Positions 33,463-45,400 of a stretch of DNA of 64,000 nt are shown here, one piece after another (position 1 is the stretch's first letter; the number at the start of each line of letters is the position of its first letter). The stretch is taken from positions 1,612,001 through 1,676,000 of the forward strand of contig JASSKH010000031.1 in assembly GCA_031763025.1 (NCBI GenBank). Direction: 5' to 3'. The notes beneath the pieces were generated by a model. That model ran no database searches, was not told the DNA's origin, and was given only the letters and a program-made list of their open reading frames with translations. Source of the stretch: Macrocystis pyrifera (lineage: Eukaryota > Sar > Phaeophyceae > Laminariales > Laminariaceae). A program made the translations under genes and the position numbers.

Positions 33463-36400
33463 ACGCTACTGCTGTCATAGTGCCAGCTAAACCATGGGCG
33501 CAGCAACACCAGCCACCGCCGCCGCCTCCTCACCGGTACAAGGAGCTACCGTCGAGGCCGCTGCGATCGGTCGAGGCTCGTCGCGACGCTACCCCTGGCA
33601 CGGCCGCAGCGGGCGCCGACGGCCGGCCGAGCGTAACCTCCAACCCTCCAGACCTTGCCGGGAGGAAATCGCATGGTGTTTCTCCTCGGATCCCGCCGCC
33701 ACCGCCGCCTCCGCCTCCGCCACCGCCACCGCCACCTCCACCACGGCAGCAGCAGCAGCGGCAGCATCAACAGCAGCGACCTGGGCAGCGGCAGCAGCGG
33801 CGCGCGGGCCTCTTTCAGGAGCATGAGGAGCGCGAGAAGCGCCTGGAGCGGGGGAGAGGGAGGAAGGGGCGGGAGGGGTTGGATGAGACAGATGACAGGA
33901 AAGAAGGGAGGCGCCTCGAGCGACCCGCGATCACGGTGCCGACGGCCGTGGAGCTCTTGCCCGGGAAGCCCCCGCCGCAGCTGAGGCCTGCCGCCCCCCT
34001 ACTGGGTGAAGCGGCTGCGGTGGCTGCAGCGGCGGCAGCGAGCGCCTCCGAGGTTGGGACGTGCAGCAGAGATGCCTCGGCTAAACGCGACGGGGTAGCG
34101 GGAGGGGGAAGTCTCTCGCTCGTGCCCGCCGTTACCGATGACATCGTCAGGCCGAATCAGCAGGTGGAAATCAGGCAGGGGCGCGAGAGAGAGGCCGAGG
34201 CGAGGTCGAGCGAGCTTCGGCGACGGCATGACGTGGAGGTGTTGCTCGCTGCGTCGGAGGAGGTGGTAGCAGACGCGATGCGCTCGGCTGCTAGAGCTGT
34301 TCCAAACGAGGAGAGGCACACCACTGTGGGGGGTCATGTACAGACCGAACAGGCTTCACAGATGGCGGCACAGGCGGCCGTGTGTGTGGACACCGAGGTG
34401 AGTCAGGGCGTTTGATTTGTTTTTTGGAATAAAAAGTCACAACACTCAACAGCTGTGAGATCGACAAACGACAAGAAAAGAGAAAGACGCCACACTCTCC
34501 CCGCGTTCAGTAGAGGTGTTACCCATTTTTCTATTGTCTGGGTATTTGCGAGTATTACGTAGGCTGCCGATACCCTTCCTGGGTTGGGGTTAGGGCTCGA
34601 GTAGGATTCGCCGGGTATTCGGGCGCGGGTACGCGATAATTTGACCTGGGAACCCCGGAGATGTAATCTTATCACCCCCCAAAATCACGTCCGCTGGGCA
34701 GCAGTCGGTACACATCGTCCGGCAAACCCTTCCCTTCTCATAATTACGACGAGCGAATCACACACACATGGCACGAGGTATTCCACTATCAAAGCTTCGA
34801 TGTATGATACCCAACAGCGATCCCCAGTCCAGCATCCAAGGGTCTACCTCGATGGAGGGCGAAGGCGAGAGTTCGCAAAGGTCCGTCGACCCGACCTCAA
34901 GTTCGAATGTGCAGCGAATTTATAATCAGTGAATTCTTCCCAGACGGAATGTGACTCAGGGGATGGTACGGTACCATCCCCGGGGTTTCCAGGGTAAGCT
35001 ATCTGGTACCTGAGGACCCGGGAGCCTAATGTCCGCGAGTATTCGGGTATTCCCCCACCGTCATTGGCGGGTACCCGTTGGCCACGGGTGCTAGGCGGGT
35101 AACACCTCTACTGTTCAGAATGAGAACAAGCCTGGTAGATGAGATTTCTGGACAATACGAATTGTTAATGAGCAAAAACATAAAACGAAACCAAATATAA
35201 TAAGGCAGGTGGAATGCGTGCGCGATAAAAAAGAGCAGGAAAACTATCTAACGAGCAGAGAGGTGGAGTTTCTACTGGGCTGAAAAAAAACACCCGAGGT
35301 AGCACTTGATTTTAGTGTAACCCAAGTCTAGGTCTCGCATGTTGTTGGGGGGGGGGGGGGGGTGTCTTTTTCTTCTGTGAACCTTTTGGTGAGCTTTTGG
35401 TGTTGTTTTTTTTCACAACAACAGCGCAGCTTTGATAGCCGCTAGCTTGGCAAGTACCCGGTACAGGTATCGACTTGGCGTTTTTTTCTTTCCCCTTTTA
35501 TTTTCTTCGCCCATCTTTACTCTCTCCGCCCTAGTCGTCACTCCTATCCGGGGACACGTAGCAGGCTCTCCTCCCCCCGACTCAACATGGTTAATGCAAT
35601 CTTGCAGTTTTATCGCGAAAAAACTTCAGGGCTTTTTCGTTGACTCGCGTTTAATCAATTGCGCCTACCCACGCTTGGCGCTCTCAGCAGTCAATTCCTC
35701 CTTTTTTTCACACATACAAATAAATACATTCACACTCTCGCTTCAGGGTCAACACTTGCAGCATTCGAGTGTAACCACTAGACCACCGGGGCGACCAGTT
35801 TGTGTTCGTGCAGTCTACCATAGATAGCTGTTCCGACATGTGCTCGCACTTATGCACGAGCGTTGGTTGCTCTTCCTACGGGGACGCTTTTTGAGACGTA
35901 TAAACACGCCTTTATTTCCATCAAACCCAACAATGATGCCGGAAACTGTTGTGCCAGATACGCAAACAGTAGTAGTCTAACGTGTCACTGCTTTCGTATT
36001 GAGGCGGACGGGAAGGGGCAGGATAGGGTTCGGGTAGGGGTACCAGGATAAATGGCTGAGAGTATTGCGTTGCGCAGGGTTGGCTGTGGAAGAATGACGC
36101 GGTTTTGGGCGGGGAGTTCGTGGTGTGATGTAGTTTTGACTTTGAGCAGTATACTGTTTTTATTCGGGTTGTACTATTTATATCTCTGTATGTGGTCGTA
36201 GCCTTGGCCACAACATAACATTGTTTTCCAGCACCAATGTATGGAATTGGTGTGAACAACATGATGCGTGTTGTACTTACTTGTGAAACAAAACTCGTAC
36301 GTACCGCTAGTAAGTCGTGATTTGTTTTGCAGACCTTAGCCGGGGATTTTTTTCCCCTCTCCCCGGCCTCGAAAATGTTGCGTAGTCTATAGAAAACTGA

Positions 36401-39400
36401 CTAGTTTTCGAGAACACCGGGTGCTTTTTTGGCCGATTTTTTTCGAGACAAAGTTCTCATGGGTCGTAGGTCGTGGGGTGTTGTGATTTAAGGTATTAAG
36501 TTAGGGTGTTATTTGTTTTTGGGTGTAGTTTTGTGCAGTTCTCGTTTTTTTTTTTTCAAATGTCCCTTTTCCTAATACCGGGAGCACACTAGAAGGCGTT
36601 GTTATTAAAAAATCTTCCTACACGAATTCCAAGCAGCTTGCCCCTGGAACGTGAGTGGCAAGAAAACTCGTATTAATGGTCTAAATCCTGTTTGTCCCCG
36701 TGGGTGTTGTTACTCGAAAAACAAATCCCACACTATTTCCAAGTCCTTCGCCCCCAACAACCCTCTTCTACTCCTGTAGATATCATGATTTTTTCACACA
36801 TTAATTATATGCAAAGAGGTTTGTCCCCAAAAGACGTGGTGTTACCACTGAAATTTTTGTTCTACTCCAATTCCAAGTACTGTAGTTCCTACCCAAGACG
36901 TGGGAGTAACTTACGTCTGCAAAATTTTGTCGTACACTAATTCTCTGATTCTGAGTAGGAGCTTGCGAAGACGACTTCCTACGAGACCTTCGTTAGGTCG
37001 TTTTTTTTCCAAGCATGGGTTGGTGCTGCAAGCGTTATCCCACATCCCACACTCATTCCACCCATTCGCCATTTACCATGATGACCCTTCTTCTATCAAT
37101 ACTTTCAAAATCTAGTGGCACACCGCAACACCAACCAGCGGGCTATAAAACCTGTTGAGTATAGCGTAAATCGGCTAACATGGCTACGCATGTACCTACG
37201 TACTTTAAGAACCCACCAAACCATCCACCCACTCACGCACCCACCCACCCACCCATCTACCCTCCCTCCCATCACCCACCCACCCATCCAGCCAGGTCTG
37301 TACGCATGTAGGAATATGATAGGTACACGTACCTACGTACTGCTGTTCCCTCCCCGAAAAGAAAATCTTCCACACAAATGGAAGTCGAAAACAGGGGACA
37401 CAAAAAAAAACCCAGGAGGCAAAACTCCTCCGGGAGAGTAGTGGTGCGCTGCAACACCAGTGGTGGCCTAAAACTGCTGTCTATTATAGTACACCCACCT
37501 CCCAGTGGACAAAAAACAACGTGCTACACACTCACCCACCTACCTACCCGTACGTACCCAAAGGTCGCCAGAGTACCAATCCTCTAGGTTGTGTAGTCCT
37601 TTTGACTTCTCGTACCCTTAGGGCTGGTGGGACTCAGCCCTTTCAGCCCCCCGGATACTCAGTAGACTGGCGTTACTCAGTCCTCTCAGACCCCCGGGTA
37701 GCCTTGGGACTGGTGGGACTCAGTTCTCTCAGGCCCCGGGTACTCTGCGGACTGGTGTGACTCAGTCCATCCAGACTCTCAGGTACCCTGAGGACTGGTG
37801 GGACCCGGTAGTTTCAGCCACCCAGGTTTCCTGAGGACTGGCGGGACTCAGTCCTTTTAGGCCCACGGGTACCCAGAGGACTGGCGGGACCCTGTCGTTT
37901 CAGCCCCCGGAGTTCCCTATGGAGTGGTAGGATTCAGTCCTTTCGACCCCCGGGTAGCCGGTGGACTGAGTCCTCCCAAAAGGACTGGTACTGACGACTC
38001 GTCGACGAAGTCCTTAGGACTGGTGCTGGTAATCTGACGACCTTAGCACGTACCGGTATTTACTCAACAAATTTACCAGGTGTATGTTCTACTTGCAAAT
38101 GAATCACACACCCACCCGCCCCATCCACCCACCTACGTACCGGTACTTACCTAGTACTCAAAACGTGCATGTATTTTAGAGTCCCCAAAAATTGTATGGG
38201 TTTTAGTCATGCCATACTGATCTTGTATACCAGGGGACACCAAAAAACATCCCCTAGGGGAGGAACGCCTCGAAAGATGTTAGAGAGCAATCTCTCCCGT
38301 GGACCTCCCCCCACTCCCGGGGTCAAGCAACCCGTCCCCAGGAGGGCACCTTTCGAGCCCCCCTGCTCGCCGAGTTAGCCGGCCGCGCCGCTTCCCTGTG
38401 CCGAGGCCACCGAAGGCTAATGTCTGGGTGCCGGTGTGGCCCAGACGCGCGGCCGCGGGGGTTCGGGTGGCGCTCGGAAGCCGGTGCTTCGCGGGGCATA
38501 CTAAAATCGAAGAGGTTTCGAACGCCTAAAACGACGTCATGATTACTTTCTGGTACCTGGTACGCAAGACTAATAACTACCAGGTATTGAGGACAAATCA
38601 TCCCACAACAATTCCAAGAGCTTTGTCTCCGAATATTTGGATGATAGGACTTCAAAATCAACTCCACTTCAATTCAAGTAGTTTACCCCGACAACGTGCG
38701 TATTACGACCGCAAAAAAAATGTTACGCATTATCCCCACCAAACTGTACTTCGTCCAAAAGCGGGGGTGCTACCACTCAAAAATAATTAACCCACACTAA
38801 CTCCGAGTACTTCGTTCCCAAAACGTGGGTATAGCCACTGCAAAAAATATCCAACACTATTTTCAAGTACTCTGTCCCCGTTAACCTTTTACTGCAATAC
38901 CAACTAGTGGTACGGCCGCTGCTTGCCAGGTGGTAATAAACCCACCAACCCACCCTCACCCACCCACCTACCCTCACCCACCCACCCCCGATGTACGGCA
39001 GTATGACAGTACGTACATGTTCCCCATCCATCCATCCACCCACCCCACCCACCCATCCATGTATCGGTACTATCTCCAGAAGTGTGCATATGAACATCCT
39101 ATGGGTTTTTTAGTATGACCATACTAAAATGCCATAGAAGCAAAGCGAAAGAAGATAAAGTCCATACAATTTGATAACAAAAAAAGCGAAGGGCGTTGCG
39201 CGAACCTTTCACTTGACGTACACAATCGAGCGCTCAATATACCGCTGAGCCAAAATCCCGGGGGGGGCAGGGGGATGATATTGTTCCATCCCCGGAAAAT
39301 AAATGCCTTCCGTACAAACGGAAACGCAAAACCGGGGACACAAAAAGAACCCAAGAGGCAAAGGCATCCTCAAGTATTGGAGCCCCCCCCACCATCGCGG

Positions 39401-42400
39401 GTACCCCCCCCCTTCCCCTCGAGTGAGCAACCCGTTCCCGGAAGGGCGCCTTTCGGCGCTCCCCGCTCATCGAGTTGGCCGGCGGCGCCCGTTCTTTTGC
39501 CGGGGACACCGAGGGCTGCGGTTTGAAGGAGACGTGGCACCGCCGTTCGACCGCGGGAGGTCCGGTTGCGCTCGGGAGAGTCGGTGTCCCGCGGGGCATA
39601 CTGAAACCGAGATAGTGTTAAATATCCCAAACGACGTCCCTACTATTCTTATACAATAAGGATACCGCCAGAAATTATCCCACACTAATTCCAAGTAGTT
39701 CGTACTCAAACCATGGGTATTGCCACTGCGAAAACTAGACCACACTCTGCCCAAGCATCTTGTCCCAGTTAACCCTTTTCCTACATGCAGAAATTATTTA
39801 ATACTAATGCCCCCCCCTCCACTAATCCCTCTCCGCCTATACTATATACCAGGTACCTGATATAAATGTAGGTTGGGTTGGCGTCGGTTGGCGACGACGC
39901 TGTAAAACACGCCTCTCACTGCGTGAGTTAGACAGCCAGGGTACCGTTTTTTTTTTTTTTCCCCCTTTTTTTGGGCGGTTACCACCGCTGGCGATCAAGT
40001 TGGATCATTTTTTCTGCGGGGAGAACCTTCACTCCGCACAAGGGGGATGATCGTATCACGTAGTGTGTATATGGTGAGGCACCCACGAGACAGTAAGATA
40101 GTAACCCCATTGCTGTCTCTGGAAGTGGCCACACCAGACATTGAATCAATTCATTGATGTTGTCATCCATATGCAAGAAAATCCGCCTCTAAAGCGATTC
40201 TTAGTAGGATGCAGCTCACCCTTCATGGGACTCGCCCAACACTTCACGGCGCTTCGCGCTTGGTGCAACCAATCTCTGCTGTGAAAACCTGACGTGCTCC
40301 GTCGCGGCATTGTAGGGATGCGAGGATCTATGGTCATATGACTACGGCCATGCAAGATAATGAGTACGCCCCCCCCCCCCCCCTCCATCTCGAAAGGGAT
40401 GCGTGGTCAATGGTCAAACGACTAAGGCAAGCAACAAATGAGTACCCCTCCCCCCCCGCCATAAACAACTCTACCACTGCATCCCTCAACCAGCAGCACC
40501 ACCAGAGCAACCATTATGCGGGGAAGGGCTCTGACGGCCTCCTAGAGCACTCTCCCGTGCACAGGAGCGCTCGCCTCCCAGGGCAGTCGGGCTTCTGGCC
40601 GGCAGCCCCGCATCACATGAACAGGGACCGCAGGGAGGACACGGCTGGGGCAACTGCGGCGGCTGTAACAGCTACGGCCCCGGCGGCGGCAGTAGCGGCG
40701 GCGGCAACTGCAACGGCGTACGCTGTGGGCGATCAGTCGCGGGAGTCGCAGCGCCAGCGGCACCGCTCGGGAGCGGCCATGTCGGGGGCGAGAGGGAGCA
40801 GGAGGCCATCCGGTGGCGGAGGCGGCGGCGGAGGTGGACGAGGCGGTGGAGGTGGGGGCGGTGGGGACATGCTGTCCTCCCGTGAGCACGTGCGCCGCTC
40901 GCACGACGGTATCAACAACGTCGTTGCTTCTTCTCCTGCTGCTTCCGCTGCTTGTGGTGGTGCTGCTTCTGCTACTGCTTCTTCTGCTGCTGCTCCTGCT
41001 GCTGCCGCTGTTGCTTCTGTTGCTTCTGCTTCTCCTGCTCCTGCTTCTACATCTGCGCCGGCGCCCGTACGGAAGAGGTGTCAGTCACTGGGCCGGCGGC
41101 AGTTTGGAAACGGGGTCGCAGATGCGAGTGCGGGCGGGAACGGTGGGGGCGGAGGCGATATCCGTCGGGGTTTGCTTCCAGGGGACGGCGAATTGAGAAT
41201 AGTTTACAGTATCGAGGCCTTGCTGGACTACCGGAGGACCGTGCTGAGGGACACGACCAGGCGGCAGAGGTTGTTCTCCACGCCGATCGACCCGCTCCAC
41301 CACAGCGACCCCCTACGCTTGATGGACCAGGGAGCAGCAGCAGGGGCGGTGGCGAGGGCTGCCAGTGCTGGTGCCAGTGCTGGTGCTCGTGCTGGTTCAG
41401 GCGCTGGTGCTGGTGCTGCACCCGCATTCGTTCGCGGCGGCGCTGTCGGCGGTGACGGAGGAAAGAGTGGGGCGTCCGTCAACTACGCGGAGGCGTACCG
41501 CGAGGTCGCGCGCGAGTGGGGAGCCATGTCAAGGCACAGGCAGGAGCAGCTGAGGGCGCTAGAGGGAGACGGGGGGGGTGCCCGTAGCGGCGAGTGGGCT
41601 CGGGACCCCCTGGATGCGGGCCGGGTAGAAAGGAAGGAAGGGGAGGCAGACGACGAAGATGAGTGTGATCGCCGCCACGGTCTGGCCGCATCGACGGAGT
41701 CGCTTGCCCCGATGGATTCAGAGGTTGCGGAGCGACGGAAGTGGGAGGCGATCATGAGGGACACGCTGAAGGTGCTGCTCGAATCAAGGAAGCGGGTGCT
41801 TGCAAAGCAGGCCTTGGCGCGGCAGCAGCAGATTGATCAGGTGGGGTGGTGGGCTGGGTGGGTGTGCTGGATGTGGCCGGGTAGGTAGGTAGTGGGGGTT
41901 GGTGATACCAGGGGGTTTGAGTGTGGGTGTGTGGGCGTTCGGATGAGCACAGGTATAGTTGTCCGTGTGTCAGGTGAGTTTGGTGTCTCTGGCTTCTGTG
42001 TCCGTGCGCGTGTATGCCTCATGTCTGTCAACCTGTGTGACTTTTTGTCGTTTTTTGTTTTTGTGAATTAGTGTGCCTGTTTCGTTTTGTGTCCTGTCAG
42101 TATTTCGTTTTGTCTAGTGTGTCTGCCTGTGCTTGTACACGAGTTTCTCGTCTCAAGTAGTTGCTATTCCGGCTAATGAGATACCTGATACCTGGTATTG
42201 TCTTATTCGTTATTTTTGATAGCTGGTATTCGGACCGCATCGACTCCGAGACGGGCAGCCGTCCAACTGAGGTTCGAGATCGCCGCATCGTTTTTCTAAA
42301 ATCATTCGCATGCTCCCCCTCTATTCCGGGCCGCGCGCAATTCTCCGATACAACGGAACCGACCAGAGCGAAGAAGAGGACCGGCGCCGGCAGCTACCCA

Positions 42401-45400
42401 ATGCCGAGCGACCCCCTGTGGAAGAGCGGAGGGACCTCCAGTGCATGATGCCCCATGGAACCCTACCCTGCTCGCCTTCCCCGGCCTCCCCTCCGGACTC
42501 CGCCGAAACCTCAGCCGGCAGCGGAAGCCGTGGTAGAGGTAGTGGCGGCAGCGGTGGTGGTGGTTGTGGTGGTTGTGGTGTTAGTGTTAGCGGTGGTGGT
42601 GGCGGTGGTGGTGACTGTAGTGATGGTGGTGACGATGATGGTGATGAGGATGGTGATGAGGATGGTCAACGCCGGGGCTCAGGTGGTTCGGTCTCAGCGA
42701 CAACAGCCGCAGCTGGAGAAGGAGGCGGCGCAGCAGCAGCCGCAGCAAGAACCGCAGCAAGAGCAGCAGCAGACGCAGCAGCGTTTGGAGTAGGAGACGT
42801 GGAGAGCGATTGGTTTTGCAGCGGCGGCCGAGACCACGGCAAAGGCGACGCCGGCCAGTGCGACTACTCCCGTGATGGGCTGGTGGAGGCGGTGGCCCGG
42901 GTGGTGGAGACGCCGGGAGGGGTAGGGAGCAGCTCTAGGGGTGAGGATTTGGGGGATGCGGCATGCCCCGCGAGAGAGAACGAGTACCGTGCCCCCGCTT
43001 TTGCTTCCGCGAGGCCGCTGTCTGGAGACATTGCGGTGGCGGGAGGAAGGGAGGCGGTGGGTGGGAAAGATACGCTGACTCCGGCAGAACACCAAGGGCG
43101 GGACGTTTTGCGGTCGGCGTTGACCTCGGTTATGATGGGGAAGATGGAGACAGAAGAACCTTACCTCGGCCACTCGACAGTCCCGTACACGCCGCCAGGG
43201 GACAGCAGTGGTATCGGCCTCCTCGAGAGTGGCGGTAGCAGCGGCGGCAGCAGCGGCGGCCCCGGGGGCGGTGGCGGTGGCGGCGGCCGTCGTGCTGGCG
43301 ATATCGAGCAGGAAGACTACTGTGACGACTCTTTTAAGGATTCCAGCGAGTCACCGGATGGCGTGAATCACGGATCACGGAATGGGGCTCTGAGTGGCGT
43401 CGACAGCGACAACTCCTCGGCTAGGCCGGGGGACTTGGCGGATGAGGCGGGCGTGGGGGATGCGGGCGGGGAGCCGGGGTTGAAGGGTGCAAAAGTGTCG
43501 ACCGATGTTAAGGACGAAGGGGAAGCGAAGGAGGCGGGGAGGGGGGGTGATGGTGTATTGTCAGTCGCGTCCGAAGTCTGCGCGGACACTGCAGCAAGAG
43601 ACTGGCTGTCATTGACCTCGGAGTCCTCTGATTCTTGGATTTTCGACGGCGGTAATGGCTTGGTGCGAAAATGCCGCCAACCGGCAAAGAGCGGGGATGA
43701 GGGAGCCTTGGGGGGCGCGCGGGTAGGGGAAGACACGGCGGAGGGGGGGGGGGAACCGGAATGACGTGCCGTCCGAGGCATCTGAAAGGTGTCGCGACAG
43801 AACGGCCGAAGCCGCTGCGGCACTGCCCTCGGAGTCTTCGGTACTCTTCTCTTCGCATGAGGCCGGTCCGTCGGCGGAGGTAGCGGGAGGGAGAGGGGAG
43901 CGGGTGGACTTGGAGTTCCAACGGTTGACGGTAGTGGTGGAGGAGGAGGATGAGGAAGAGGATGGCGATGGCGAGGAGAAGAGGCATGACGTTCTGCCCG
44001 TCGCGTCCGACGTGTCCTTGAGGTTGGGGGAGAGGAGGGGCGACGAGCCATCGTCACCCGAGGATTCTTCGTGTTCCTCCTTTGACATAGTTGAACATTT
44101 GGAGCGGACGGCCAGGGACAAGGAGGCGGCGGCGGGGGCAGTGGAAGGCGAAGTCAACGCGTTGGGCGGCACACCCGAGGTGCTGCAAGACATGGCTGCT
44201 GGAGACGGGGCAGCATCACCGGCGGAATCGTCATCCTTTCACGTGAACAGCGTGCTCGCAGCAGAGGTCCTCCCATCTACAGAGCCGGGGGGCGGGAGGA
44301 GGCAAGTCGAGACTGCGGGAGGCGGGAGGTTGGCGGTTTTAGACGAGAACGACGAGGATGAGGAAAGGCATGGGGTGCTGCCCATCGCGCCGATGTGTCC
44401 TTGAGGTTGGGGGAGAGGAGGGGCGACATGCCATCGTCACCCGAGGATTCTTCGTATTCCTCCTTTGATACAGTTGAACATTTGGAGCGGACGGCCAGGG
44501 AGAGGGAGGCGGCGGCGGGGGCAGTGGAAGGCGAAGGCAACGCGTTGGGCGGCACACCCGAGGTGCCGCAAGACATGGCTGCTGGAGACGGGGCAGCATC
44601 GCCGGGGGATTCGTCGCCCTTCCACGTGAACAGCGTGCTCACAGCAGAGGACCTCCCATCTACAGAGCCGGGGGGCGGGAGGAGGCAAGTCGAGACTGCG
44701 GGAGGCGGGAGGTTGGCGGTTTTAGACGAGAACGACGAGGATGAGGAAAGGCATGGGGTGCTGCCCATCGCGTCCGATGTGTCCTTGAGGTTGGGGGAGA
44801 GGAGGGGCGGCATGCCATCGTCACCCGAGGATTCTTCGTATTCCTCCTTTGATATAGTTGAACATTTGGAGCGGACGGCCAGGGAGAGGGAGGCGGCGGC
44901 GGGGGCAGTGGAAGGCGAAGGCAACGCGTTGGGCGGCACACCCGAGGTGCCGCAAGACATGGCTGCTGGAGACGGGGCAGCATCGCCGGGGATTCGTCGC
45001 CCTTCCACGTGAACAGCGTGCTCACAGCAGAGGACCTCCCATCTACAGAGCCGGGGGGCGGGAGGAGGCAAGTCGAGACTGCGGGAGGCGGGAGGTTGGC
45101 GGTTTTAGACGAGAGCGACGAGGATGAGGAAAGGCATGGGGTGCTGCCCATCGCGTCCGATGTGTCCTTGAGGTTGGGGGAGAGGAGGGGCGACATGCCA
45201 TCGTCTCCTGAGGATTCTTCGTATTCCTCCTTTGATATAGTTGAACATTTGGAGCGGACGGCCAGGGAGAGGGAGGCGGCGGCGGGGGCAGTGGAGGGCG
45301 AAGGCAACGCGTTGGGCGGCACACCCGAGGTGCTGCAAGACATGGCTGCTGGAGACGGGGCAGCATCGCCGACGGAATCGTCATCGTTTCACGTGAACAG

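Noticed and set aside
37590-38000. CRISPR-like array
   Set aside because: Units are contiguous and degenerate with no unique spacers; a eukaryotic minisatellite.
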